Shown here piece after piece: positions 1 to 10,330 of a stretch of DNA of 64,000 nucleotides. The translations under genes were made by a program, and so were the position numbers. This DNA comes from Hypholoma sublateritium FD-334 SS-4 (lineage: Eukaryota > Basidiomycota > Agaricomycetes > Agaricales > Strophariaceae), in contig KN817527.1 in assembly GCA_000827495.1 (NCBI GenBank), positions 64,132 to 128,131 on the forward strand. Direction: 5' to 3'. How positions within the stretch are numbered: position 1 is the stretch's first letter; every line of letters starts with the position of its first letter. Below the pieces are notes generated by a model that was not told the DNA's origin, did no database searches, and saw only the letters and a list, made by a program, of their open reading frames with translations.

Positions 1-1360
1 TCTGCACTCACGGTGCTCGTGTCGGGCACGGCACCTGCGTCTAGTCGATCCGGGACGCCGCCGCCCAAGCCCTCCATTCCTCTCACCTACCGCCGTCGTC
101 GCAACATCCCACCTTGTCCGATCTATCCATGACCATCAAGCAGGCGGTATCGTCCCTGCGTCGTGCACCCGCGGGCGCGGTCCTGACATTTACCTGCGCC
201 CTGCAACCGCCCCTCTCACAGGCGTGCCGCACACGCACGTTTTTATTGATGAATCGAAATCCGCCGTCCGCGGCTGCGCGCGCCGTACTCGTGCCGTTCC
301 AGCATCCTACCGCCGACGTCCCAGAGTCCGAAAGCACCCAAAGCCAGCGCCGCCGCCGCACACAGATGGACCGCTATTGTTCCACGCCCGCCGCATGTAG
401 TGCGTTGGGCGTTTCTCATGGTAGTATGGTTCGCATTTTGTGCGGAGCGCAGGCGCCACGCCCTGTATCTCGCCCGTCCGCTCTTCCTAACGTCTGCATC
501 GGGCCGCGTACCTCCGCGGGGGGCTAGAAGCCGTTATCGGAGCAGTGCAACGACAGCGCACAGCGTACACAGCGCGCAGCGGATCTCCACCGCCCCACGC
601 GCTGGCATGGACACGGAAGGTTCACGATATCTGCCCCACATTCTCCCCACGTTCGCGTATCCCTCCTCCCCGCAGACTCTGACGGACGGTCCCGCAATTC
701 CGCAGCTGTCCATTATGATCATCACCGCGTGCGACGCTCGCCGCGGCGCTGTGCGTGCGGCTCAGTTCGCGCGGTGGACGCTTCTTCCATATCATGTTCA
801 GCTGCGGACGCCGCGACCCGCTCGCGTCTGCCGTGTCTCCGTCTCCGCTATTAATGGGCGCACGCTCTGCCTGCTTCAGCGTAACACGTTGTGCTTCACA
901 CTCGTGTGGCTGGTGAGGCGCTGTGGGTTTACGTTGTTGGGAATTATGGTAGATATGTAAGGACTTAGTATGGGCTTGAGCCGTCGTCATCGCACGAGGG
1001 TAGTAAAGGATATATAGAGATGAAATAAAATATTAATAATCCCCAAACCCGAAGTATATCAAGAACATAGAATGAAAGAGGCACACGAAAAAGAGTGCAC
1101 AGGGGGGTGCATGGTAAGTAGAAAGAAACACAAAGGGAAAGGAACAAACGCCAGCCGTGTCAATTGTTCGGACTCACTGCGTGGGTGTCGCCCTTGGCTA
1201 TAAGAAATTTGAAAAATGGTCATAGATCTCGCGCTTAATAGTCACTATTCATTGAGAATAATTAATGACTGCACTTCCAGTACATCAGACGAGGAACCGA
1301 AACCTTGAACATCAATTGAACATTGGCGTTTTTTTGCCTCACCGCCACCAAATAAAGGTC
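1..1360 (+). repeat. Macro-repeat copy A, segments W/T/U (no gene)
   Basis: No credible gene is visible. The stretch aligns with 5460-6770 and 10500-11520: for example the shared string TGCGGAGCGCAGG lies at 441, 5834 and 10616. A later AT-rich stretch (about 900-1340) recurs near 6310-6760 and 11080-11510. The copies differ by substitutions and small indels that break reading frames, which argues for non-coding or decayed sequence. A copy of the CAGGCGTNCCGCAC-type core motif sits near 217-238. Confidence 0.65.
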
Positions 1361-2680
1361 AGGTTATTTTTAGTCGACTCCGGCCCGGAGACTGCTACGG
1401 CGTCGATCTATCTTGGATCTATCCATCCATCGATCTCCCAGTACCATGCATCCGATATAACCTCGACAAGTAGCTCTGGCGGCCATATATAAAAATGAGC
1501 GCTGATCCCAACTCTCCCTCTGTAATCCGCACGGCGCACATCGTCTCAAAATTACCACCCGCTCACGCTGCGTCGTATCTGCCGTAGTGTACCTTTTTTG
1601 ATTATTTACGCATCGGTGAATGCACTGGGGTACGTGCATACAGGCCCCGTTGCCGCCGACTAGAAACAGGGCTCACGCGGCACAGAGGGAGTGCGCAAAT
1701 GCCGCTCGCAATGGGTGCGGCGTCCATGACAAGCGCCGTGCTTCCGTGCGGTATACACTCTTCAGCTATATATCTGTTGCCGCGTGCGCAAGCTCCTATA
1801 CCCCAATCAAATAGATTCGCGTGGGCGCGGTCGCACGTGCCCTCCCGTCTCCTCTTCCGCCCATCATATGCATCACCAGCCGCACACATCCCGACGTCGC
1901 CCTCGAAGCGCAGTCACATTCTCCCTCTTTTATATCCTTCGAGCACTATCAATTGAGCACTACCACCACCGCGCTACACACCCACAGCCGGAGGTCTATA
2001 TCTCCCATGCACGCCGCGCTCACCTTTACAGGGGTCCCGCACGCGTATGGTATGCCGATAATTCGTAACTTCTGGCTGTGTTTTACTGTGGCGTGCTTCC
2101 CTGCTCTACAACAGATGAACACCATCCCCGCGCTCCCACATCTACGCACGTCTGCACTCCGCGTCCTCGCCCCGCCAAATGTCCGCACAGCCGCTGCAGC
2201 ACGAACCGATCTGCGACATACGCACCCTCCCCGCGAGGTCCAGGGCGCGCAGGTCGCTTTCAGCGTTATCTTAATGTGCCATACAGCGGCTGCCAGCACG
2301 CGACTCGGCTGCAATATTCCTGTTTCCTCTCTTCAGCATCTCCTACCCCGCCTACGTATGCGCACGCTGTAACTATTCCCAAGCCGTACCCCAAGCCTCT
2401 CCACGGTCGCCAAGCGTCGCCGCCGAAATGCACCGCTCATTCAGCTCGATCCCACGTACCGCGCGTGTGCGCCGTCCAGCCTTTGTGACTGAGTGGCTGC
2501 GCGCGTGGTATAGGGAATCGGGAATCTTGCTGCAGTGGCGTACTGCATTATATGTGTGCACTGTTTCGCGACGTTTAATCTAAGAGAGCTCGTGCGACAC
2601 TGTCTTTCGAGCAGATGTTACGCGATGCGTCACTTATGCCATGACTGATAATTTGCTTCGAGCGTATTGTTGGTGTGAGC
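1361..2680 (+). repeat. P unit 1 (plus orientation)
   Basis: Dispersed repeat unit. It begins with TATTTTTAG followed by CCGGCCCGGA (1365-1390), then ATCGATCTCCCA (1429-1440), a TATA-like site (about 1486-1492) and the core motif CAGGGGTCCCGCACGCG near 2029-2050. The same order and similar spacing occur in P units at 6.8, 11.5 and 13.7 kb and, inverted, at 21-34 kb. No frame is conserved between copies. It may be a non-coding transcript or a decayed gene; I cannot tell which. Confidence 0.6.
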
Positions 2681-3117
2681 GCGGAACGCGATGCATGGTG
2701 GTTCCTTATAACGTTTCCCGAAAATATATGCGCGAATGGGTACATGCAGATAAATGAAGGATTCCGGCGGCGCCCGGCGGAGTCCCGGAAAGACCCGATC
2801 GACGCGCCAGCGCAGCTTCTTCCTTGTTTACTACATACATGGCGTCCATACGCAAAATCGCGATATCTATTTCCCCTCCGCTATATCCCTATCTTCCTCA
2901 GGAATAACGTCGTCCCCTTAGGTCAGAAGTCGCCCGCAGAGCCTGGGCTTGTGTCTGGTATGCGTCAGGGGGGAGGTGTGGATCGGAGGGCAAGGAATGA
3001 ATGGATGACGGATGTGGAGGGCGAAAGTGGGTAAGAACACGCGGGGTGGGTGGTCCACTGAGAGGGAGATATTCAACACCAACACACCACCACGAGAAAG
3101 ATGCATTACTCACTGCG
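2681..3117. repeat. Macro-repeat segment V (3' side of ORF A)
   Basis: Aligns with 7940-8369 beside ORF B, including a conserved stretch around CCGGAAAGACCCGATC (2786-2801 and 8053-8068). Reading the minus strand, a donor-like GTGAGTAATG directly follows the end of both ORFs, and a CTCTCAG or CTTCTCAG acceptor-like site lies about 50 bp further. A short 3' exon of the ORF A gene could therefore lie here, but no recognisable domain supports one. Confidence 0.5.
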
Positions 3118-4806
3118 TCAGGCGAAGAAGTCGTCGTTGTCCTCCTCCACTCCGCCCCTTCTGACGCCGACTGCGTCATTCCCACCCTCGCCTTGCCCGT
3201 GCGCGGCGCCGTAGGCTCCTTGATGTGCTGCGTTTTCGTCTTCGACCGCTGCGCTGGCGGCGCCTTGGACGCGGGGCGGCATCGCGCGCGGGCCCGGCAC
3301 ACCGTCCTGGGGCACGGCTGGGGGCGCGATCATCCAGCCGACGGACGCGTCGCGCCAGGGCACCCACGCGGGTCCGGACTGCGTGGCAGGGGCGAGCGCC
3401 CAGCCGCCCTGCGCGCCGGGGCAGGGGACCCATCGGACAGCGGACGGCGGCGGGACGGAGGTGGCCGGGGCACCGTCCTGCGCCTGCAGCGGCGGCCCGA
3501 GCACCCACGGGCGCTGCAGCCCTTGCAACAGCGGCGCTTCTGGCGCGCTTTCGTACGTGCCGTGGTGCACGCGCGTTGCGGCGGCGCCGGCGGCGCCCTG
3601 CACGCGGGGAGGCGTCGTACGCGGGCGCGGCACGCTGTCCTGAGGCGCGGCTGGGGGCGCGATCATCCAGCCGATGGACGCGTCGAGCCAGGGCACCCAC
3701 GCGGGTCCGGGCTGCGCGGCGGGGGCGAGCGCCCAGCCGCCCTGCGCGGCGGGGTAGCGCACCCACCGATAAGTGGACGGCGGCGGCGGGGTGGGGGCGG
3801 CTGGCGAGCTGCCCTGCGCCGGTAGCTGCGGCACGAGCACCCACGGGCCTTGCGACAGCGGCGCTTCTGGCGCGTTTCCGTACGCGCCGTGGTGCACGCG
3901 CGTCGCGTCATACCCCGCTGCCTGGTGCGCGGTACTGTGCCATTCGGCAGCGTGTGTCGGTGAAGGTGGGGGCCTAGGTGGTGGGGGTGCAAGTGGCTCC
4001 GGCGGGAAGCGCGGGCGCGGCGGTAGCGCATTCCAGTGCTGGAGGGCGGGGTTCAGCCATATCACGCGGCCGACAGCGAGGTCCTCATTCGCGTGACTGT
4101 ATTCGGCCGCGTGATAACCATCGTTCAAAGGCGGTACGCTCGGCATCCCGCTTGACGTGCCCGCTATGGGCTGCTGTTGCTGTTGTTGCTGTTGTTGCTG
4201 ATCCCGCTGCTGCGTCTCAGGCACCTCGTCGTGGTGCAGGCGCTCTTCCTCGCCGGAAGAGGGAGAGCGGGGAAAGACCAAGGACGCACTCGGGGCCTCG
4301 CGCGCGCGGACGCGCCGGGCGTCCAAGCTGGACGAACGCCGGCGCTTCTCCTTGAGCGCGCGCGCGGACGAGGCGTGTGGGGCCGACGGCGCCGGCGCAG
4401 GGGCGGTGTAGCTCGGGTCGTGTTGCTCCCACAGCTGCGGGAGTGCGTCGACCCACTTCTGCACGTATGCGTCGGAATGACGCCGCTTGCCCTTGCCCTT
4501 GCCAAACTGGTGCACGGGCGGTTCATCGCGCGTGCCCCCGGCTTGCGCGGGGTTCGCCGATGACGGGGGCACGTCGTCAGCGGCCATCGGCTGCGTATCC
4601 CGCAGGGGCTCGCGGCCGGGCGCCCCAGGCGACACGCCCGTCATGATTTTCGGCGAGTGCGACAGCGAGCGCACACGTGTATCCTGCGCCTGCGCAGGGC
4701 GGTCGTTCTCCGTTGGAAAGGAATGTGTGGGGGGCGACGCTGCGGCTGGCGCAGCGTGCGCTGGGTTGAACGAGCGTTGGGTGGGGGATGTCTTCCGGGA
4801 CATCAT
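3118..4806 (-). CDS. ORF A: Ala/Pro/Gln-rich low-complexity protein, 562 aa
   Basis: I do not recognise a catalytic or DNA-binding domain. The single open frame of 562 residues starts at the first of two adjacent ATGs (4806 and 4803). It has a basic serine patch (KRRRSSS then a DARR tetrad, residues about 150-170), a run of ten glutamines (about 205-215), and two in-frame tandem repeats of about 109-111 residues in the C-terminal half, each with PWVL, GGWALAPA and IGWMIAPP or VGWMIAPP motifs. A TATA-like CATAAAAAGG and CT-rich leader lie upstream at about 4925-4860. Copy B at 8370-10112 is a paralog. The order of features resembles the N-terminal half of the zinc-finger protein at 40989, but the fingers are missing. 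A transcriptional role is a guess. The stop lies just before a donor-like GTGAGT, so the true 3' end is uncertain. Confidence 0.6.
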   Translation of the reverse strand: MMSRKTSPTQRSFNPAHAAPAAASPPTHSFPTENDRPAQAQDTRVRSLSHSPKIMTGVSPGAPGREPLRDTQPMAADDVPPSSANPAQAGGTRDEPPVHQFGKGKGKRRHSDAYVQKWVDALPQLWEQHDPSYTAPAPAPSAPHASSARALKEKRRRSSSLDARRVRAREAPSASLVFPRSPSSGEEERLHHDEVPETQQRDQQQQQQQQQQPIAGTSSGMPSVPPLNDGYHAAEYSHANEDLAVGRVIWLNPALQHWNALPPRPRFPPEPLAPPPPRPPPSPTHAAEWHSTAHQAAGYDATRVHHGAYGNAPEAPLSQGPWVLVPQLPAQGSSPAAPTPPPPSTYRWVRYPAAQGGWALAPAAQPGPAWVPWLDASIGWMIAPPAAPQDSVPRPRTTPPRVQGAAGAAATRVHHGTYESAPEAPLLQGLQRPWVLGPPLQAQDGAPATSVPPPSAVRWVPCPGAQGGWALAPATQSGPAWVPWRDASVGWMIAPPAVPQDGVPGPRAMPPRVQGAASAAVEDENAAHQGAYGAAHGQGEGGNDAVGVRRGGVEEDNDDFFA

Positions 4807-5040
4807 AGTGTGGTTTGAAAGAGAAAGCGTGTGTGGTTTGAAAGAGAAAGAGTGAGTGGCTTGAAATAAAAGAGTGGGTGGGTTGAAAGATAAATCGATA
4901 ATGAGCTGAGCCCCCCTCCGAGCGCCTTTTTATGCATTTGCACAGGGCACAAACGCTCTTTGTGCGTGTGCCGTTTTGGGCTGTGTGTCATCGATCTCCC
5001 ACGACCCGCTACTTATCAGTGCTTGATGCGCCTTTCTTTG
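4807..5040 (-). promoter_or_regulatory. ORF A promoter and shared cis cassette
   Basis: In the sense of ORF A it contains TGATAAGT, nine bases, then TGGGAGATCGATG (plus-strand span 4989-5018), then a TATA-like CATAAAAAGG (about 4925-4936) and pyrimidine-rich direct repeats of a CTCTTTCAAACCAC type just before the ATG. The same cassette with the same nine-base spacer stands before ORF B (10292-10321) and before the zinc-finger gene (40812-40841). A P/W unit is divergently placed on the other side, so this may be a bidirectional promoter. Confidence 0.55.
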
Positions 5041-6770
5041 TCTTGCGACATACCACTTCCATTGCTGCGTTCGACCGCACGGAGTAGAGATGTGCGGGCG
5101 AGTACAGGTGAGCTTTGTTGTGCTTTACTGTTCAGCTACGTGGGAGTCTATGACGACGAGTCACAGGCATAGCCGTCGTTGTTTGCCCGGCGCACACCGC
5201 CATGGATCCCGCTTCCACTCGCACCCGCTGTATCATGGGCGTAGTCCTCATGCGGAGTAATCGCTGCGCTCGACATGGACAAACGTCAGTCGAGAATCGG
5301 TGGCATCCTCCACGGCGCATACATCGCTGGATTGATCTCCACTCACGGCGGCATTTGTGTCGGCAACGATACTTGTGTTGTGTCGAGTCGATTCAATACA
5401 GGTCTGGTCATGTGTGCCTGCCGTTCGCCTCGGTGCCACCGCTGAAGCTCTCCATTCCTCTATCCACCGCCATCGCCATTCGCCGCGGCTAACCATCTTA
5501 TGCGATCGATCCACGACGACCACGCGAGCGCATTCGTTACTGCACCATGCACCCGCGGGCGCGGATCTGACGTTTCCATGCGCGCAGCAGCCGCCCCTTT
5601 CACAGGCGTTCCGCATGCGCATGGTCTGATTGTTGTAATTTTCTGGATCCACCGTCCGCGGCTGCGCGCGCCGTACACGAGCCATTCCATCATCCTACCA
5701 CCAACCGTATCCCCGTACCCGAAAATACACCCAGGCCAGCGTCCGCGCCGCACACAGGTGGAGCTCTATCGCTCTAACGCCCGCCGCGTGCACTGCGTCT
5801 GGCGTTTCTTGTAATAGTGTGGCTCACACTTTGTGCGGAGCGCAGGCGTCCGCCGTGTACCACCCCCGTCCCCTCCTCCTAACCTCTGCGTCGGGCCGCG
5901 TACCTCCGCGGAGGGGGTAGAAAGAGCAGTGAAACGACACTGCAGCGCACGCAGCGCGCAGTGGATCAACGCCGCCCCACGCGCTGGCGTGGACCGCGAT
6001 ACGGAAGGTGCACGATACTTGCCCCGCATCCCCCCGCGGTCGCGTGTCGCTCTTGCCGCAGCCCATGCTCCCCCCTGATTTCGCCGGACGGTCCCGCTAC
6101 TCCGCAGCTGTCCAATATGGTTATCACCGCGGCGACGCTCGCCGCTGTGCTGTGCGTACGGTCCAGCTCGCGCGGTGGTCGTCTTGGTCGTATAATGTTC
6201 AGCTGCGGACGCCGCAACCCGCTCGCGTCTGCCGTGTCTGCGTCTTCGATTTCAAGGTACATACACTCTAACTTCTGCAGCCTAGTGCGTTATTCTCCAC
6301 GTGAGTGTGCCTGGTGAGCCGTTGTGAATTTACGTTATTGGGAATTATGGTAGAAATGGAGCGATTTAGTACATATGGACTTGAGCTGTCGTCATCGCAC
6401 GAGGATAGTAAAGGATATATACTATATATAGAGATTGAAGAAAATGTTAATCATTCCCAAACCAGAAAGATATCAAGAGAATAAAATGCAAGAGGGACAC
6501 GAAAAAGAGTGTACAGAGAACTGCATGGTAGAAAGAAACAAAGGGAGAAGAACAAATGCTGACCGCGTCAATGGTTGAATTTGTTCGGACTCAATTCGGA
6601 CTCACTGTGTGGGTGTCGTCCTTGGCTAAACAGAATGTCATATACCTCGCGCTGATGAGTCACTATCTATTGAGAACAAGTAATATATGTACTTACAGTA
6701 CGTCAGACGAGGAACCGAAACCTTGAACATTGGCGTTGTTCGGGCCTCGCCGTCACCAACTAAAGATCAG
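5041..6770 (+). repeat. Macro-repeat copy B, segments W/T/U (no gene)
   Basis: Homologous to 1-1360 and 10331-11520. It holds the core motif CAGGCGTTCCGCATGCGC at 5603-5624 and a similar CCGCGGCTGCG stretch near 5659. The same pair of landmarks occurs on the minus strand of the zinc-finger locus (about 40095-40160). Copy C lacks roughly 540 bp of this segment. No reading frame is conserved among the copies. Confidence 0.6.
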
Positions 6771-7935
6771 GTTATTTTTAGTCGACTCCGGCCCGGAGAC
6801 TGCTTCGGCGTCTATCCATCGATCCATCGATCTCCCAGTACCATGATAAGTAGCTCTGGCGGCCATGTATAAAGATTATCACCTGATACTTCAGACCCGA
6901 CCACGCTGATCCCAACTCCGCACATCGTCTCAAGAATTCCACCCGCTCGCGCTGCGTCGTATCTGACAGAGTGCTTGTATGTGGTGATTCGTTTCAAAAC
7001 ATCTGTGTCAGTGAATTCACTAGGGACCGTGTATGCAAGCCCCGTCGCCGCCGACTAGAGACTACGCTCACGCGGCACACAGAGGGACGCGCAACTTCCA
7101 CTCGTGTGCGCAGCGCCCATGACGAGCGCCGTGCTTACGTGCGGTATACAGTGCTTCTCCATAGGCTATATGTTGCTGCGTGTGCATTCTCCTCTACCGC
7201 AATCAGACGGATTCTCAACAGCGTCGTTTCCCGCGCCCTCCCCGCCTCCTATTCCGCCCATCATATGCACCACCCGCACACATCCCGCTGCCCTCGAAGC
7301 GCAGTCACATTCTCCCTCTTTTATGTCCTGCTAGAACTATCAATCGAGCACTATCACCACCGCGCTACACACCCACAGCCGGCGGTCTGCATCTCCAATG
7401 CGCGCCGCGCTCGCCTTTACAGGCGTCTCGCACGCGTATGGTATACTGAGATTTGGCAACGTCTGGCTGTGTTTTCCTTGGGTGCGCTTACCTGCTCGAC
7501 GACAGACGAACACCATTCCACCGATCCCGCATCTACGTGCGTCTGCACTCCGTATCCTCGCCCCGACGAAATGCCCCAGCCGCTGCAGCATGGACAGATC
7601 TGCAACATGCGCGCCCTACCCGCGAGGTCCAGGGCGCGCAGGTCGCTAATTCTAACTTTTTGAAGATGCCATGCAGCGGCTGCCAGTATGCGACTCGGCG
7701 GCCATCTTCCTGTTTCCGCTTGTCACCGTGTCATCCCCCGCTTACGTATGTGATTTAACCACCTGCTGGGCGGTATAAATATTCCCAAGCCGTACCCCAG
7801 GCCTCCACGTTCGCGGAGTACACCGCCGCTGCAGCTCGGGCCGAATCGTACCGCGCGTGAGCGTCGCCCAGCCTGCGCGCGTGGTGTCATAGAAGGGAGT
7901 ATCTTGCTGCAGCGGCGTAACATATTATATGTCCA
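6771..7935 (+). repeat. P unit 2 (plus orientation)
   Basis: Carries the TATTTTTAG/CCGGCCCGGA block (6774-6797), ATCGATCTCCCA (6826-6837), a TATA-like GTATAAAG (about 6867) and the core motif CAGGCGTCTCGCACGCG (7420-7441). It is closely similar to P unit 1 and continues into segment V2. Confidence 0.6.
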
Positions 7936-8369
7936 TCGACGACACTGGTGGGTCCCTATAACGATCCCTGAAAAAATATGTGCAGATGGGTACATGCAGA
8001 TAAGTAGACTACTTAGTAACAGAGAGCTTCCGGCGGCGCCCGGCGGAGTCCCGGAAAGACCCGATCAACGCGCCAGCGTAGCTTCTTCCTTTGTTTACTA
8101 CTTACATGACGTCCATATGCAAAACTGAGGTGTCTTCCCCCTCCACTATATCGCTATCTTCATCAGGAATGTGGTCATCCCCTTAGGCCAGAAGTCGCCC
8201 GCAGAACCTCGGCTTGTCGTGTTTTGTATGCATTATGGGGGCCGAGATGGGGAGGTGTGGATGGCCGGGCAAGGGATGGGGTGAGAGAGAAGAAGAGCAC
8301 GCGGGGTGGGCGATCCTCTGAGAAGGAGATATTCAGTACCGCCACACGACCACGAGAAAGACACATTAC
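7936..8369. repeat. Macro-repeat segment V2 (3' side of ORF B)
   Basis: Second copy of segment V. Reading the minus strand, ORF B runs directly into a donor-like GTGAGTAATG, with an acceptor-like CTTCTCAG about 50 bp downstream, as in copy A. No domain is visible in the possible downstream exon. Confidence 0.5.
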
Positions 8370-10112
8370 TCACCGCATCAGGCGTAGAAGGTTGTCCTCG
8401 TCGTCCTCCACCCTTCTGACGCCGCATCCGTCGTTCCCACACTCGCCTTCCCCGTGCGCGGCGCCGTAGGCTCCTTCTTGATATGCTGTGTTTTCGGCTT
8501 CAACGCTGGGCGCGTGGAGCGGCGGCGCGGGTGGTGCGGCGGTGTATGCGTGTGGTGCGCCGGGCACGGGCGCCGTGGGGAGTGCGACTGCGCCGGCTTG
8601 TATGCTGCTGCTGCCTACGCCGCCTGCGTCGTGCGTCCTTTCCAACGCGTGCTGGGAAGCGAGTGGCGGGCTCGCCCTGGTGTCGTGCCTTTCGGCAGCG
8701 TGTGTCGGGGAAGGTGGGGGTGCGGGTGCTGGGAGTGCAAGTGGTTCCAGTGGTAGGGGCGCGCGCTCTGGTGGCGTCGCGCGCCATTGCTGGAGGGCGG
8801 GGTTCCACCTTATCACAGGGCCGAAAGTGCGGTTCTCTCTCGCGTGATACCCAGCGCCCAAAGGCGGTACGCTCGGCATCCCGCTTGACGCGCCCGCGAT
8901 GGGCTGCTGCTGCTGCTGCTGCTGCTGGAGTTGCTGATCCCAATTCTGCGTATAAAGCACCTCGTCGTGGTGCAGGAGCTCTCCCTCGCCGGAAGAGGGG
9001 GAGCGGGGAAAGACCGACGACGCTCCCGGCGTCTCGCGCGCGCGGACGCGCCGCGCGTCTAAGCTGGACGAGCGCCGGTGCTTCTTCTTGCGCGCGCGCG
9101 GAGACGAGGCGTGCGGGGGTGTCGGCGTCGGCGCGGGGGCGGCGTAGCTCGGGTCGTGTTGCTCCCACGGCAGCGGGAGCGCGTCGACCCACTTCTGCAC
9201 GTTTGCGTCGGAACTACGTCGCTTGCCCTCGCCGAGCTGGTGCACGTGCGGTGTATCGCGCGCGCCCCCGGCCTGCGCGTGGTGCGCCGATGGCAGGCGC
9301 GCGTCGGCGGCGGCCGTCGCCTGCCTGTGTGGCGGGCCGAGTGCGGGCGGGTGGGGCGCGGGTGCTGGTGGTGCGAGCGGCGGCGGCGGCGCTTCGGCGG
9401 TAGGCCACATGTTGTTCTCCATTTCCACTGCGAACCAGTGGGTCCAGAACAGGGTGTCGTAATCCTCATCGCCATAGCGCTGCCCGGAAGCATGCGCCGG
9501 CGGCGCCGGCGCCCAACCGCCTACGGGCGGCCCGTTCGGGCCACCCAGCACCCAGGCCTCTACTTCCTCTACGAATTCGCGCTGCCAGGTGGACCACTGG
9601 CTCTGGGTCGGCGACGCGGGTGGCGTGGCCGGACCCACGTCCCATGTATGGGCCAGCACAGCGGTGGTTTGGATAGTCTCTGGTACATGATGCGTGGCGA
9701 AGGGCGCCGCCAGCGGAGGAGTGGGGTCTCGCACAGGGTCGGCGTCCCAGCTGTCGTCGTGCCCGCTGCAATCGCCCGACGCCGGATGATGCGGACACTG
9801 GGTGCGTTCAAGCGCCAGCGGGAGCGCGTCGCCGATCCGCGCCGGTGTGGGGGTACGGGGCGATACCGGCTCCACGGGCGCAAATTCCACGCGCGGCTGT
9901 GTGTCCCGCAGCGGCTCGCGGGTGGGCGCCTCAGGGGACACGCCCGTCATTGTTTTCGGCGAGTGCGACACCGAGCGCACCCGCGTATCCTGCGCCTGCG
10001 CAGGGGGGTCGTTTTCCGTTCTCGTGGAATGATAAGTAGGCGACGCTGCGGCTGGCGCAGCGCGCGCTGGGTTGAACGAGCGTTGGGTGGGGGATGTCTT
10101 CCGGGACATCAT
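8370..10112 (-). CDS. ORF B: Ala/Pro/Gln-rich low-complexity protein, 580 aa
   Basis: Paralog of ORF A with matching N-terminus (MMSRKTSPTQRSF), basic serine patch and polyglutamine tract. Here the glutamine run is encoded by an almost pure CAG array. It differs by two large indels. It has about 165 extra residues (roughly residues 75-240, including WQREFVEEVEAWVLGG and a Tyr/Trp-rich stretch) absent from ORF A, and it lacks the tandem 110-residue repeats of ORF A. The frame is open throughout and the promoter cassette is conserved, so the gene may be functional. Function is unknown. In frame, the ORF continues exactly to a donor-like GTGAGT (about 8372), which suggests that a 3' exon may exist. 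Shadow frames on the opposite strand are caused by the GC-rich composition. Confidence 0.6.
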   Translation of the reverse strand: MMSRKTSPTQRSFNPARAAPAAASPTYHSTRTENDPPAQAQDTRVRSVSHSPKTMTGVSPEAPTREPLRDTQPRVEFAPVEPVSPRTPTPARIGDALPLALERTQCPHHPASGDCSGHDDSWDADPVRDPTPPLAAPFATHHVPETIQTTAVLAHTWDVGPATPPASPTQSQWSTWQREFVEEVEAWVLGGPNGPPVGGWAPAPPAHASGQRYGDEDYDTLFWTHWFAVEMENNMWPTAEAPPPPLAPPAPAPHPPALGPPHRQATAAADARLPSAHHAQAGGARDTPHVHQLGEGKRRSSDANVQKWVDALPLPWEQHDPSYAAPAPTPTPPHASSPRARKKKHRRSSSLDARRVRARETPGASSVFPRSPSSGEGELLHHDEVLYTQNWDQQLQQQQQQQQPIAGASSGMPSVPPLGAGYHARENRTFGPVIRWNPALQQWRATPPERAPLPLEPLALPAPAPPPSPTHAAERHDTRASPPLASQHALERTHDAGGVGSSSIQAGAVALPTAPVPGAPHAYTAAPPAPPLHAPSVEAENTAYQEGAYGAAHGEGECGNDGCGVRRVEDDEDNLLRLMR

Positions 10113-10330
10113 GGTGTGGTTTGAAAGAGAAAGCGTGTGTGGTTTGAAAGAGAAAGAGTGAGTGGCTTGAAATAAAAGAGTGGGTGGGTTGAAAGATAAT
10201 GCAATGAGCTGCCCCCCCCTCCGCGCGCCTTTTTATGCATTTGCGCAGGGGACAAACGCTCTTTGTGCGTATGCCATTTTGGGCTGTGTGTCATCGATCT
10301 CCCGCGACCCGCCACTTATCAGTGCTTGAT
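10113..10330 (-). promoter_or_regulatory. ORF B promoter and shared cis cassette
   Basis: Near-copy of the ORF A promoter, with the same CT-rich direct repeats and TATA-like CATAAAAAGG (about 10227-10236). It has TGATAAGT, nine bases, then CGGGAGATCGATG (10292-10321 on the plus strand). Confidence 0.55.
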
